Source of the DNA: Pieris napi
Taxonomy: Eukaryota > Arthropoda > Insecta > Lepidoptera > Pieridae
Assembly: GCF_905475465.1 (NCBI RefSeq)
Contig: NC_062253.1
Span: 6,386,001 to 6,450,000 of the forward strand
Direction: 5' to 3'
DNA: 64,000 nucleotides
Shown: positions 51,949 to 63,628 of the stretch, one piece after another
How positions within the stretch are numbered: position 1 is the stretch's first letter
Layout: each line of letters starts with the position of its first letter
The notes under the pieces: generated by a model
Told to the model about the DNA's origin: nothing
The model's database searches: none
The model's input: only the letters and a program-made list of their open reading frames with translations
Program-made: the position numbers and the translations under genes

Positions 51949-52055
51949 ATTAAACACTTTCACTTAACACTTCACTAATCACTTTGGTCACTTTTCTTCT
52001 GTATACCAGATAAATATGTAGAACTAGCCGCTTTGCGGCCGGGCGTTGCCCGAAT
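51900..52055 (-). CDS. Dscam1: Dscam1 signal-peptide exon (5' UTR 52055-51949, coding 51948-51900)
   Basis: A strong polypyrimidine tract and CAG acceptor lie just above 52055. The first ATG (51948-51946) opens MSLLTVFTVLVGLLALG, a hydrophobic leader that breaks at the donor GTAAGT with one base left over, matching the next exon. The 5' UTR part begins with two adjacent perfect triloop hairpins (52027-52052). The start is chosen because the frame runs directly into Ig1. Confidence 0.88.
52027..52052 (-). promoter_or_regulatory. Dscam1: Two adjacent triloop hairpins in Dscam1 5' UTR
   Basis: In RNA, CGGGC-AAC-GCCCG (52052-52040) directly abuts GCCGC-AAA-GCGGC (52039-52027). Both stems are perfect 5-bp GC stems and lie 79 nt before the ATG. 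Could be structure that modulates translation, or chance in a GC patch. Confidence 0.6.
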
Positions 52056-52752
52056 CTGAAACAGAGCAGAAATAACGATTAAGGTAATCTAAAAATAAAC
52101 GCATACAATATGAGCCTAATTCAGTTACGTACTTAATAGAAAATTTTTAAACGTTAGAAGAACGTTTTGAATAAAAAGTTAGAAGCGAACAACTTTTTAT
52201 TCAACAGTTGTACGTGTTGGCAAGACGGGGGAGTAATTCTAATAATGGTGAAGGGCTGACCACCCTCGAAATAGTGTCTAAAAATATCGTCTCTCTCTGT
52301 CTCTGATGTTAGGGGCATTAATGCGTGACACGGCCACATTAAATAAATTATTTTTATCGACTTTTTGTGATACTTACATAAATTAAATTTAGGAGTTGCT
52401 AAAACGGTACCATTACTTTGCTTAATATTAGATGCTTTCCAAGCATTTTTTTCTTTGTAGGATACAAGGATATGTACATTTCTATTAAAATGCTTTACGT
52501 ATATCACGGTTAAATTATATTAATTTCCTGGAAGCCGAACTTGCAAAAGATTTCAGTAACATATGTTCCCGCATGGCCAAGGGTGTCGTTGGGAGTTCAT
52601 GACCTTAGTTTATACCATTAGAACTATTCGATTTCTCTCATAAAACGCGAACTTTGTGATCACATTATGTGTTATAACCAAATTTAAAATTGACATATAA
52701 TTTCAATGTTAACGGTTATGGACAAAGGAACTAGAGTACAGGTGTGTGTTTA

Positions 52753-52817
52753 TACATGAATTAAACACAATAATAATATCAAAGTAATTAATATTATTAT
52801 TGTGTTTAATTCATGTA
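52753..52817. repeat. Perfect 27-bp hairpin
   Basis: Arms 52753-52779 and 52791-52817, 11-nt loop, AT-rich. In the first Dscam1 intron. Confidence 0.92.
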
Positions 52818-52904
52818 AAGGTAATTAATTAAATGTTTGTTTAAAGTATTCAATTTGGTAGACTTATATATCATAATTTTTAAATCAGTCTTCAACTGTA
52901 AATA

Positions 52905-52965
52905 ATTGTTTTGCCGTGAATCGAACCCTCAAAATATATCCATTAGGCCACGGAGGCGGTACCAT
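52905..52965 (-). repeat. tRNA-like SINE head remnant
   Basis: Minus strand reads CCGTGGCCTAATGG and GGGTTCGATTCACGGC, matching A and B boxes, but no body or poly-A follows. Confidence 0.5.
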
Positions 52966-53169
52966 CGACCTAATAATGCTTTAAATATTTATAAAGTTTA
53001 TCGCGTTAAAACCGTGAACATAAATGTGTAAAACAACAAACGGCTTGGATTATTTTCGGTTCCATTATCCAGAAATGGCTGCTAGCGTTTGTTTTGATTA
53101 CACAAGAACTTTATTCGAAAACATTAAAATGTTATTGATATACATTTGACGTTTTGAAAGAAATCTTTA

Positions 53170-53425
53170 TCTAATATATAAAATTCTCGTGTCGCGGGGT
53201 TTGTGGTTAATCTCCTCCGAAACGGCTTGACTGATTCTCATGAAATTTTGTGTGCAGATTTTGTATAACTGAGAATCGGACAACATCTGTTTTTCATCCG
53301 TCTAAATTTTAAGGGTAGTCCACCCCTAATTTTATTTTTAGATAAAAATTTTTTTTTTATTTTTTTATGATACAGCATTTAAAAATACATACAACCAATA
53401 ATTTTCAACCCTCTACGAACTATAT
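53170..53425 (+). mobile_element. Helitron-type element, family 1 copy 2 (3'-truncated)
   Basis: Same 5' end as the 55.5-kb copy (TCTAATATATAAAATTCTCG) but the CTAG end is missing. Confidence 0.72.
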
Positions 53426-54699
53426 GCTTATAAATATCAGAATTCAATGTAAAACCTATACGGTAGTGGATATGACTTAGATCAGGTTTCTAAATAGGGA
53501 AGTAGGTGATCAGCCTTCCATACTATATCTGTAAAAGATTTTTCGTATATTTATAAGAAAACACTTACCAGTTTAAAATGTTTTCATCATAATTTTAAAG
53601 CTATTTTTATTCTGAAGTATTGTCTGTTTGATCCTTCGTTGTCGGAATAAATGTGTAAATATTTTTTCTTTTTAATTTTTAAACAACAAACAGACGAAGT
53701 TCAGCTTCACCCGATTTTTATGTAGTCATATTTCAATCGTTAATTTTCAGTATAAATTAAAGACAAATGCGCTTACGACTCTACCACGCGTTGCAATAAC
53801 GTTGTGTTTTATATATAGAAACCGGTAAGATAAATGATATATCAATTAACCAGCCTTTGCTACAAATTAACAGGAAATTATCTTCAACACGTTTTCTCTT
53901 TCGATGTTAATTGACCGTAAGAAAGGGCTAAGTTCTAGCGTACATATTTATAAAAACTTTATCCCTGTCTATTATCATAATAAATCCTCAATCATGTCAT
54001 TGACATTTCTTTAAGCATGAGTGAGGGAAGGTATTGTGATTCGATTTTTGGGCTTAAGACTGGTTTCCTCAAGCTGTTTTCTTTTGCCGTAATTAATTGG
54101 GTTCAATATAAAGAAAACACTACCTCCAGGTTGAGAGTCTCTTTCCATTACAACGGAAACACAATTTGACAGAAAGAGACAAAAACGTAATAAATACTGC
54201 GTAGACTAGTACATTACAAATAAATTCTTCCGTATACCTTTCATTGTAAGACGGATCGATCCTGTTAAATTTCTAGTAGACGGGCGTGTACTCGAGTATC
54301 GACTCGTCTGGGATGTAGACATACGAATATAATAGGCTAGAATATTCGCTGAATATTGAATACTATATATCTTGAGACAAGAATCACCAAGTTTGATAAT
54401 TTCGCCACTAGCACTAATTATAATTTGCTATCTCTAAATCAGACAAAAAAATCTTATTTACGTTATACCTCCGTTATTATTTCATTGTAAGTACTATACA
54501 ATTAAGTGAGCTATTATCATTTCTGTTAAACAATTGTCTACTCTATTTCGTGTAAATTAAACATAACACCGTAAACAGGATATTTGTATGAAAATTTGCT
54601 TATTTAATGTGTTCATAATTCATTAAAACAGTATTAACTATCTCTATATTGAGAGACAGAGATGAAAGAGTACTTTGATTAAGTATTTAGGGTTGCTTA

Positions 54700-54978
54700 A
54701 AATAAATCAGTGGCGCTACAACCTTTTTAGGTCTGGGCCTCAGATTTCTGTATCTGTTTCAAGATCTAATAGGCAAGTAGGTGATCAGCCTCCTATGCCT
54801 GACACATGCCGTCGACTTTTTGGGTTTAAAGCAAGCCTGTTTCCTCACGATATTTTTCTTCACCGTTTGAGCGAATATTAAATGCGCACATAGAAAGCTA
54901 GTCCCTTGGTGCAAAGCCGGGGATTGAACCTACGACCTCAGGGATGAGAGCTGCATGCTGAAGCCACTAACACTGCTC
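54700..54978 (-). mobile_element. SINE family B, copy 5
   Basis: Reverse copy; head eroded (CCACTAACACTG), body intact, plus-strand start AATCAGTGGCGCTACAACC. Confidence 0.83.
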
Positions 54979-55538
54979 ACAATTATTGATTTTCTTTATA
55001 ATAAATTTTTCACAATAAATTCATTAAAATATTTTACGTAATGTTACGATTTTTAAATTAAACAGAACTTATGAGTTCAGGTAAAAAACATGCACCCGCA
55101 TGATTTATCAAGACCTTGAATTTTATCTATATAGTTTCTATTGATTTATAGGAAATGTATATGCAAACTCGATATCTTTACTGAATAGATGCGATCTATT
55201 TACGGACTTAAGTACCGGACGGAGGATCTAGGATTACAGACGAGTGTAATCTTTTCTTATACATAATTAAGTAGATAAGAGCGAGTTTCATATCGTTCTC
55301 ACAAATGTGGTGTGGGACACATCTGTCTGTTTTGTATAGGAAAGTATTGACACGCCCTGTGTGTTCCAGCCCGAAGAAAATATTCGGTTTTCGAAGAAAG
55401 GGTACGATTCAGAGACGTAGCGCGAAGAAGCCGGTATGAAAAACCCTATTAATTTTGGATCTGATGTTAAAACTGTCTTAAATTATACTATCTATATATA
55501 GTAATTTATTTATTTCGTACTCCTTCAGCTAAGATCAA

Positions 55539-55860
55539 TCTAATATATAAAATTCTCGTGGCTGGGTGGGGTTTGTGGTTAAACTCCTCCGAAACGGCTC
55601 GACCGATTCTCATGAAATTTTGTGTGCATATTGGGTATGTCTGAGAATCGGACAACATCTATTTTTCATCCCCCTAAATGTTCAGATTAGTCCACTCCTA
55701 ATTTTTTTTTTAATTTGAGATAACAATTTTATTCTTTATTTTTTTATGATACAGAATTAAAAAATACATACATCCCCTAACTTTCACCCCTCTACGATCC
55801 ACCCCTATTTTTTATTATCAATGATAAACATGGCAAAACGACGTCTGCCGGATCAGCTAG
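55539..55860 (+). mobile_element. Helitron-type element, family 1 copy 3
   Basis: Starts TC after A, ends GATCAGCTAG before T; full length. Confidence 0.75.
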
Positions 55861-57435
55861 TTATAAAATAAACTTAAAGATGGAATACATAATACATACA
55901 TATAAAAATGTTCAAACGTTAACGAAAGGAAAAAAAATAATAAAAATTATCAAATACGTATAATATATTACACTACCAAGAGTGTGTAGTGTATTTTGTG
56001 AAGTATTAATGTAATTAAAATATTTTTTCGAAATTAGCCAGTGTTATATGATTCTACCTTTTACTTTATATCTACTTGCATCAAATATAGGGATGTGAAA
56101 AAATAATCGATTAATAAAAAATCTATTTTTTTATGCAGAATGTCACATCCCTAATCAAATAACACTTACTCGAACTTTATCTTTATCGTTAGATATAATG
56201 TACACCAACATATCGACGGCCATTTACTCTATAAATAAATACATTAAGAAAACGCTTATATGAACTTAAGAAAGTTAATAAATCATCCATACTAAAAATC
56301 CTTTAGAATAGGAATAAAAGCAAGCTACCTGATGGTTTTATAAAAAATCTTGTTCAAACCACTTTTCGTTTTGCACCTGCCCTTGAATGGGCTATTCAAG
56401 CCATGTGCTTTGTATTTGAAGGTAAGGTAAATGACTGATTTAAATTGTACGAATTTATGTAATTCTATATTAATTTAAAACTTATAATTAGATTAAAGGG
56501 TTGTTCTTTATAAATAATAACTTATCATTGTATTGTCTACATATTAATCCTTTATAGTTTTGCTTGCATATATTAATTTTGATATTTCTTGCTTATTGCT
56601 GAAGATTTAAGCTAGGTATATAATTATTTATTTTTATATAGCAAGTCCCTTTATTATATATATAATTATAACAAAAAATACTCATTTTCTCAATAAACAA
56701 TTACAACACCGTCTATATGTGTGCTTTAAGGAATGGTGTTTCAGCCGTGCGTAATTATAATAAGCGCCTTCTAATCCTTTAAAGTATATATTCGTGAATT
56801 TCTTTTAAATAATATTAATAAAATTATCTATACTCTCGTAGGTCCAGCTATAAATTTGCATAGAGATCTTTGTAAACTTGTTATACTAGTAAAATCACGT
56901 AGCATATAGGTATGAGTTTGGAGAGCGTAAAACGCTATTTTTAGCACACGTTCCTACTGCCACTGTAACCCCAGTTCCCGAGGCGTGGTCATCCAATTAA
57001 CCAAGTCCTTAGGACCTCACATATTGCGACAAAAATAACACGCAAGTTTATGTCATTAATGAGTCATTGCTTACTGAGATGAGTGTAACCTCGCAGCGCT
57101 TTATTTCACTATAATAAGATATAAAGTTGTTTGTAAATACATAATTGTTATAAATTGAAGGCTAAGTGACCGGTCCGGTTCGGCTTCCGCAAGATTATAA
57201 TTTTTTTTGCAATGTTTATCAATTTTATCGCAATACGGATCGCTGATAAACAATTAAATGTGCTATTTAGCAATTGTACTTAAATATTAAATCACAGTCT
57301 GGTTTAGCGAGGCGGCCTACTCAAGTCAACATAGCTATCGATCGAACTTGCGCGGTCTGCAATAGCCGGCATTTTGGCAAATGTGCTCTTAAAAAAATTC
57401 GCGAATTTTCTATTAAAAAATAAAAGGATTTTTAC

Positions 57436-57560
57436 CTGCGAGACGCGAGCCTTGGCTCACCGTAGCACCCACAACACAATACACCACAACACACGCGAAA
57501 GGACGAGCGGCAACACCGTCTCGTCCGAAGTTTAAGCGCCGAATGAACGAATAGTATTTT
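57436..57560 (-). other. Dscam1: Probable Dscam1 5' UTR exon (non-coding exon 1)
   Basis: A GC-richer block ends in CGCAG followed by GTAAAA on the minus strand, a good donor. It lies 1.8 kb downstream of the GlyP 3' end and 5.4 kb upstream of the signal-peptide exon, whose own acceptor shows that a further 5' exon must exist. The transcription start is not visible; the upper bound is a guess. A 75-codon open frame (57413-57640) runs straight through the donor and is probably chance. Inference only; 5' RACE or CAGE data would settle it. Confidence 0.45.
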
Positions 57561-59316
57561 ATTGCTTTAGTTTGTAGTAGAGGATTATGAACGGCCGATG
57601 ACATCAAAAAGAGAGAGATAGTGGCGTGTCTCTTTCGCACATATGGATATCTCCTTTTATGTGCCCGAATTTAGCCGAGAGCTTCCGATTTACAAGGATC
57701 AGGATATGGGGATGTAATGCGCACGCAGGACGCTGCAAAATGCGTGTCGGTCTTGAAGTTGCGGCTTATATTTATTGATAGTGTCTGCATTCAGAAAAGT
57801 ATAGTACGCACATTCTACTTATTAAATCCTTTTGACATTGGTCGTAATAATGGACGATCGCTTTTAATTTAAAGCTACATTAGTTCTTACAAAAAGAGAT
57901 TACGATTTACGATCGACTTCACACTATTATAAGTAACGCCTGTGTGGCCTAATGGCTAACCCTGCCCAAAGGTCCTGGATTTGATTCTTGATGATTGTTT
58001 CGCGATAGCATCTTATATAAATTTGTGAAAGCAGAAATGTCTAGGTACTTTATAACGAGGTGTTGGACTAAAACAGAATAAATATTTATATAATGTGTTA
58101 AATTGGATATTATACAAGATCATCTGCCTTTTATTTTATGTCTACGCTTTTTTTTTGAAGGGCAAAGTACTTTAGTAGAAACAAAAATTACTAATATTCC
58201 TGTTTATTTAATTATTATTTAAAAACAGGATTCATTGACTTAAAATCGCGGGTTGTATGTAATGTACATTGAGTTTAATTACGCATTTCATTTGCGTCAT
58301 AAACTAAATGAGATTCTCATTGTTCGTTCGTTCATTAGGATTAAGACATATTACAATAAATAACTCTAAAATATTGAATAAAATTTATTAATATAGATGA
58401 AAAATAGTAACAAAATGTAATTTATAACTATATTAATTATAAAATTCCGGCAGTGGATAACATACTGATACATTATCAATTATAAATAATTTTTATTGTA
58501 TTAAAATATTTGTACTCTGACTTTCATGAATATGGCACGAAGTTTTCAATTAACACAAATTAGGAACACGAATAGCTGCTTTTTCTTCTCTAGGCAAGCT
58601 TTAGAACATTTTTAATATATTAGAAACATCTATAATTTATACTACATATTTTTTCTAATAGGTCTTCTAATTTTAAAATTCAGAGACAATTGCGAACTCT
58701 AGCATGTGTCAAAATGGCCACAAGACTTGACATTCAAAGATTTGACAGTTTGCACATCTACATGACTCGAAGAGGGAGTTCGTGAGATACATGGAAACAT
58801 TTAATTATATCGTACTGATATGGATAAATTGATAACTAACACCATTTCACAAATAATAAAGCAAATAAGGATTTTATTTTTATCAACACAAATGTTGCCG
58901 AATCCGCAATTTGTCTGACTTCAGTAACTGATGCCAAACATCAAAATACACATAACCAAAACAAAACATCCTTTATCTTGTTTTCTCTAATACATTTCTA
59001 TCTCACTTTTGTAGTTATTATTTCTCAACTCTACTAGATAATTCATATAAGCACTTGTCTCTGAATTCTGTTGCCATAGTTATAACACATCCACAAGACA
59101 TCTTAAGAGTATTTTATAAGATCTCACAAATACATAATTTCATTTCAAAGATTAATATTAAATATATTAATATGATTATTTATAATTTGTAATAAAAATG
59201 GTTAAAATATAAATTCTATATTTAAGCACCTGTAAAGGAAAAATTTGATTTTGCAGTCTTACACATTGTGTCTATTACAAAATTTGTTGTTGTGTTCGAA
59301 TATCTCGCCAAAATCG
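57561..59316. other. GlyP-Dscam1 intergenic interval (probable Dscam1 promoter region)
   Basis: AT-rich, no convincing ORF. Holds a degenerate tRNA-like SINE head (57949-58000: GTGTGGCCTAATGG and a B-box-like GATTTGATTCTTG). No clear TATA box or CpG island seen; the stretch just above 57560 is the natural place for a Dscam1 promoter. Confidence 0.5.
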
Positions 59317-59322
59317 TTTATT
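59317..59322 (-). promoter_or_regulatory. GlyP: Candidate GlyP polyadenylation signal
   Basis: AATAAA on the minus strand about 120 nt after the GlyP stop. Other A/T-rich hexamers exist nearby, so the site used is not certain. Confidence 0.45.
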
Positions 59323-59441
59323 AATAAATATAATTTTTATAAAATCTAGCTAAGGTCTAAATCTATATTTGCGCTTAACTTTGAGTACATAAAAAAAATA
59401 CAACCAACCAGTGGATTGTATTTTAGCAGACCACGGTTCTC

Positions 59442-59591
59442 TTAAGCAACCTCATGAGGGGCGGGCAGTTTTTCCCAAGTGGGTTCAACACCCCAAATTT
59501 CCCTTGCGTATTCGGCAATGGTGCGGTCCGAAGAAAACTTGCCAGACGAGGCTATGTTCTCGATCACCATTTCCGCCCATTTTGATGGATT
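59442..59591 (-). CDS. GlyP: GlyP last coding exon
   Basis: 150 nt including stop. NPSKWAEMVIENIASSGKFS, DRTIAEYAREIWGVEPTWEK, then PAPHEVA. Acceptor AACAG. Confidence 0.96.
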   Translation of the reverse strand, partial: NPSKWAEMVIENIASSGKFSSDRTIAEYAREIWGVEPTWEKLPAPHEVA

Positions 59592-62500
59592 CTGTTGAAA
59601 AATCATTATTTGTTAAGCAACGACGTCTACATGAATGAAGGCGACACAATTGTAATTATAACTTGATTTCTTTGGCACAAAAAGGTCTATAAATGTTAGT
59701 AATGACGCGTCTAAACGGGCCATGTTTTGCTGCAATTGATGGCTGGCAATGTGTTGCAATATGTCTGCAATAGTATGGCCCATGATGCAGACTCATAAAC
59801 GGGCCACACAAACCGGCAACAATGGCTGACGAAATCACACTGATCGCAGCAGCTTATATTGTTTTAAAAAAGAAATAGAAAAAGAAGAGATTGTGGATTC
59901 GACCTTACTTAAATAGGCGTGATACTGTAGACAATTTGAGTCTTGAATTTTAATTAATATTTAATTTAACGTCAAAATGCAGCTGATCGCAAAACACAGA
60001 ATATAGCAACAGGCACACTTCACTCATAGCAAACGTCATGTCGCGTAGAAAAGGATACACTGTGCCATAACAAAGAGAGTGACTGAAACAACAATAGAAC
60101 TGGCTGTGCAATATTGCAGTTGAATTCGATAGCCTAGCGATCGTCCGGCCACCCATCGGGGCAATATCGGCCATATGTGGCTATACAAAACATGTTTGGC
60201 TATATGGCCGGGACATTACCGCAATATTGCATAGTGTGGCTGCTATTGTTTGCAATGTTGCCGGCCACAGTGTTGCAGCCATCAATTGCAGCAAAACATG
60301 GCCCGTTTAGACGCGCCATAAAAACAATGTGTACGATACATATATGCATAACAAATTCAAATCGCCTGATTTGAATTTGTTATGCAACTAGCTGGTGCCC
60401 GCGACTTCCGTCATCTGTGCAGGATTAGTATCTTACATTAGCGAGAAGTAGAAAAAAACGACTGAAAATAAACATTTCCATCATACATTACAAATGCGTA
60501 ACTCTAGCGGTTTTGGCATCGCACGCTAGAATAACTCGCAGATGGTAGATTTTTTCGAACTTACTTGATATTTTGGACAATTTGCACAATATCTTTATAA
60601 ATTGTGTCTTATGTGTTATTCTGATGTATAAGCTATATAATTGTAAAGTTTCATTACAATCCATTCAGTAATAAAATAATTTAAGAATGTGATTACCAAA
60701 GGCAAAAAGTGGTCTCTTGAATAAATACAACATTTATGGGATCTACGTATCCACCCATAAGTTTGTTTGGATTTAGCGTTACTACACAATACGTACTACG
60801 TAATGCGGGGCGGGGATTGAATTACGTGTTATTGTTAATATTATTTTCGACTTTCCAGTACTTTACACCACATAATGGTAACTTTTAGGTATAAAGAGTC
60901 ACTAGGTGGTCACGAAAAGTTTTACTATACTTGGGTACAGAAAAGCGTTACGGCGCGTTACACGGGGCTGGGGGGGGGGCAATAACCTCCAAAATTGCGT
61001 GACGTAATACTCGAAATGAAATAATTATTAATATTGCAAAAATTCGTCTAGTAATTAACTATTATTTCAATAATATACCTGATACACTGCGGACACCTTA
61101 TCCTGGGCCTTGATGTAATCATCAAAATCTGCCAGATGGAGGAACCTGTCATGATGGAGTAGCACATCAGCTACATTCTGGAACTTCCCAGGTTCACCAG
61201 GAGTGAAGAAACCGCTGCGGATCTGTTCGATACATTGACGTAGCTCTGGGTTGCGCTCGTAGTACTCGTACGCGTTATACCTACAACAATATTTTTTTCA
61301 TAATAGGTAAAATACTTAACTTAAGACTCTGAACGCCTACTCGATGCGATAAAGCAATATTATAGGGCCGGCCAAAGTTCCTCCAATCTAATAAAGGATG
61401 TTACTTTACAATCTTTTCTCCACAATTGTAATATAAGATTTATTTTTCATACATTTTTAAACATGGAATTAACAGCCAGTCACTATTGTTAATCGTACAT
61501 TGAAATTTGTTATAATAATTAGGCTAAATTCGTTTAAGAATATTTTGTCACGTTTTTCCATTATATTGGAGTAGTAAAATAAAATCCCGGGTCCGATAGT
61601 CCTATTATAATTTTCATTACTTATAGTAGGAGATTAAATTTAGTACTTCTTTAAAAAGTTAAATATCATTAAAAATAATCAACAAATGAGGGTAGTAGGC
61701 ACAATACAAGTGAGGGTATTTTTGAATGTAAATTTAACAACATCCTTATCTTAACTTAACCAAAACTTACCCTCGCTTCTGCAGAGCTTCAACATCGTCC
61801 ACCCTCATTCCGAATATGAACAAGTTCTGTTCCCCAGCTTCCTCTGCCATTTCCACATTAGCTCCATCCATAGTGCCAATAGTCAACGCTCCGTTAAGCA
61901 TGAACTTCATGTTCCCGGTTCCGGAAGCTTCAGTACCAGCGGTCGAGATCTGTTCGCTCAGATCGGCTGCTGGCATTATACGCTCAGCCAGGGTGACTCG
62001 GTAGTTCTCTAAGAAGATCAGCTTTAACTTGTCCCCTACATCGGGGTCGTTGTTAACCTACAAATAAATTAAGGCCCCATTGAATTTGATTTCTAGCTAA
62101 TATTATGCATAAAATATGCATAGGTTTTTTGATGAAATAGTTTAATCGTTGCTGGATGGCGGAAAATATGGCGCTGTGTTTTATTTTGTATTATTTAGTT
62201 TTCTATTTATTAGTTTTAATTATTATTATTATAAGGGATCGTTTAAGTATTACGTAACGTATTATTTTTCCTTTTGTAAAACGTTACGATGCGGGGAGGG
62301 GATTAAATTACAATAACCTCCAAAAATTGCGATACGTAATACTTGAACGCTCCCTAACTATAATGTTAAGAATATTCTAAATACTTTATTATGTAAATAT
62401 TATAAATCATATAATGTAGAGAAGATAGAATCTCATACACTATCCTAATACATAATCAATTATAATGATAACACGTTCAAATGACAGTTTAAACTTAAAT

Positions 62501-63628
62501 TGATACTTACAGTATCCCCTACAGAGCAGGCCAGAGCGATGATTTGCTTAGCGATAAAGTAACCTGGTGCGGCTTTACCACCGATCATAACTGTTCTTGG
62601 GGCGATTGGGGCAGTGGGGTCACGCTTTATACGGTTGTACATTACAATCACGTGCAAAATGTTCAACAATTGCCTCTTGTACTCGTGAATACGTTTCACT
62701 TGTACGTCAAACATCGAAGCTGGGTTGATTTTCACACCCGTATCTCTTTCGATGAGGGACGCTAATTTAAGCTTATTTTCTTGCTTCACCTTCATCACTG
62801 CACGCTGGAAGCCGGCGTCTTTCGACCACCGCTTCAAACCCTTCAATTGGTCGAGGTGGACGGTCCATTCTTCGCCGATCTTATCGGATATCAGATCAGA
62901 TAGGCCAGGGTTGCATAGCAACAGCCAACGCCGTGGGGTGATTCCGTTTGTCTTGTTTTGGAATTTTTCTGGCCACATTTCGTAGAAATCACGGAAGATG
63001 GTTGCCTTCAGGATATCTGAATGAATGGCGGCAACGCCGTTGACAGCGTGTGCACCGACCACACATAGATGGGCCATGTTCACTCTCTTTTCACCTTCTT
63101 CTTCAATAAGAGACATACGACGCATGCGGTCCATATCTCCAGGCCAGCGTTTCTCGACCTCTTTAAGGTGCAAGAAGTTAATGTGATATATGAGTTCCAT
63201 GTGTCTGGGGAGACAGTTTTCTAACATTGAGCAAGGCCATCTCTCCAAAGCCTCTGGGAGAACGGTATGGTTGGTGTAGGCGCAACATTTGTTGACAAGT
63301 TTCCAGGCCTCATCATACGGAACTTTCTCAATATCGAGTAAAATGCGCAGTAATTCTGGAATCGCTAAAGCCGGGTGGGTGTCGTTCAGCTGAATCGCGA
63401 CCTTTTCTGGAAGGCTTTCGAATGTAGTTCTGACAGCCTCACGACTACCAAATCTGGAGGCTTTGTAACGCCTAATGATGTCCTGTAGAGTAGCGGCGCA
63501 CATGAAATACTCTTGACGTAGTCTGAGTTCTTTTCCTTCAAAGAAGTTGTCATTCGGATACAATACACGCGAAATGTTCTCTGCGACGTTACGATCTAGT
63601 ACGGCTTGAATGTAGTCACCGGAGTTAA
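59442..63628 (-). CDS. GlyP: Glycogen phosphorylase, C-terminal two thirds (partial; 5' exons outside window)
   Basis: Cytosolic PLP enzyme releasing glucose-1-phosphate from glycogen. Four exons: 63628-62511, 62057-61771, 61280-61079 and 59591-59442, about 584 residues, against about 840 for the family, so roughly 260 N-terminal residues (with the regulatory phospho-serine) lie beyond 64000. Landmarks include AIQLNDTHPALAIPELLRI, HAVNGVAAIHSDILK, NGITPRRWLLLCNPGL, VKRIHEYKRQLLN and EASGTGNMKFMLNGALTIGT, whose Lys (codon at 61905-61907) binds PLP. All phases join cleanly. Stop TAA at 59444-59442, with the protein ending in PAPHEVA. No break or odd residue seen. Confidence 0.97.
59702..60319. 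mobile_element. 618-bp non-autonomous element with long TIRs
   Basis: Ends ATGACGCGTCTAAACGGGCC and its inverse GGCCCGTTTAGACGCGCCAT, continuing through CATGTTTTGCTGCAATTGAT. No ORF of note. In the GlyP last intron. Confidence 0.82.
60346..60385. repeat. 18-bp perfect hairpin, 4-nt loop
   Basis: GCATAACAAATTCAAATC pairs with its exact inverse around GCCT. It starts 27 nt after the 618-bp element. Confidence 0.9.
60785..61014. mobile_element. GGGAGC MITE, copy 2 (ends eroded, reverse)
   Basis: Shares the core GGTATAAAGAGTCACTAGGT and the G run with the 47.4-kb copy in reverse. Confidence 0.75.
61079..61280 (-). CDS. GlyP: GlyP internal exon
   Basis: 202 nt. YNAYEYYERNPELRQCIEQI, then LHLADFDDYIKAQDKVSAVY, matching the C-terminal part of the family. 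Confidence 0.96.
61281..61770 (-). other. GlyP: GlyP intron
   Basis: AT-rich, nothing recognised. Confidence 0.85.
61771..62057 (-). CDS. GlyP: GlyP internal exon (PLP site)
   Basis: 287 nt. VNNDPDVGDKLKLIFLENYR, ADLSEQISTAGTEASGTGN and the PLP lysine in GNMKF. Ends LQKRG with a split Gly codon. Confidence 0.97.
62235..62354. mobile_element. GGGAGC MITE, 120-bp deletion derivative
   Basis: Keeps both ends (GGGATCGTTTAAGTATTACG and ACTTGAACGCTCCC) but lacks the middle of the longer copies. Lies in a GlyP intron. Confidence 0.8.
62511..63628 (-). CDS. GlyP: GlyP internal exon (catalytic core)
   Basis: 1118 nt. Runs from NSGDYIQAVLDRNVAENISR to ALACSVGDT. Carries the NDTHP and HAVNG motifs and the long block around VQVKRIHEYKRQ. 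Donor GTAAGT; acceptor TTTCAG. Confidence 0.97.

Larger units (their letters stand above)
41310..51899 (-). other. Dscam1: Dscam1 first coding intron (10.6 kb)
   Basis: Holds a 41-bp duplication, SINEs at 44.4 and 49.7 kb, MITEs at 46.7 and 47.4 kb, the LINE fragment at 48.1 kb, the X-box island and two coding-like islands at 44.0 and 45.6 kb. The rest is AT-rich with nothing recognised. Confidence 0.85.
52056..57435 (-). other. Dscam1: Dscam1 5' UTR intron (5.4 kb)
   Basis: Holds the 27-bp hairpin, a tRNA-like remnant, two Helitron-type copies and a SINE. Otherwise AT-rich; depends on the inferred first exon. Confidence 0.5.
59592..61078 (-). other. GlyP: GlyP last intron
   Basis: Hosts the 618-bp element, the 18-bp hairpin and MITE copy 2. 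Confidence 0.85.

Noticed and set aside
51101..51691. 196-codon plus-strand open frame near the Dscam1 signal exon
   Set aside because: No recognisable domain; its last third overlaps a dispersed repeat also found at 22.7 and 38.1 kb. Likely chance, although the GC island inside is noted separately.
57413..57640. 75-codon minus-strand frame over the presumed 5' UTR exon
   Set aside because: Runs through a good splice donor and has no conserved features.
62725..62985. Plus-strand frames inside the large GlyP exon
   Set aside because: Opposite-strand shadows of a strongly conserved enzyme.
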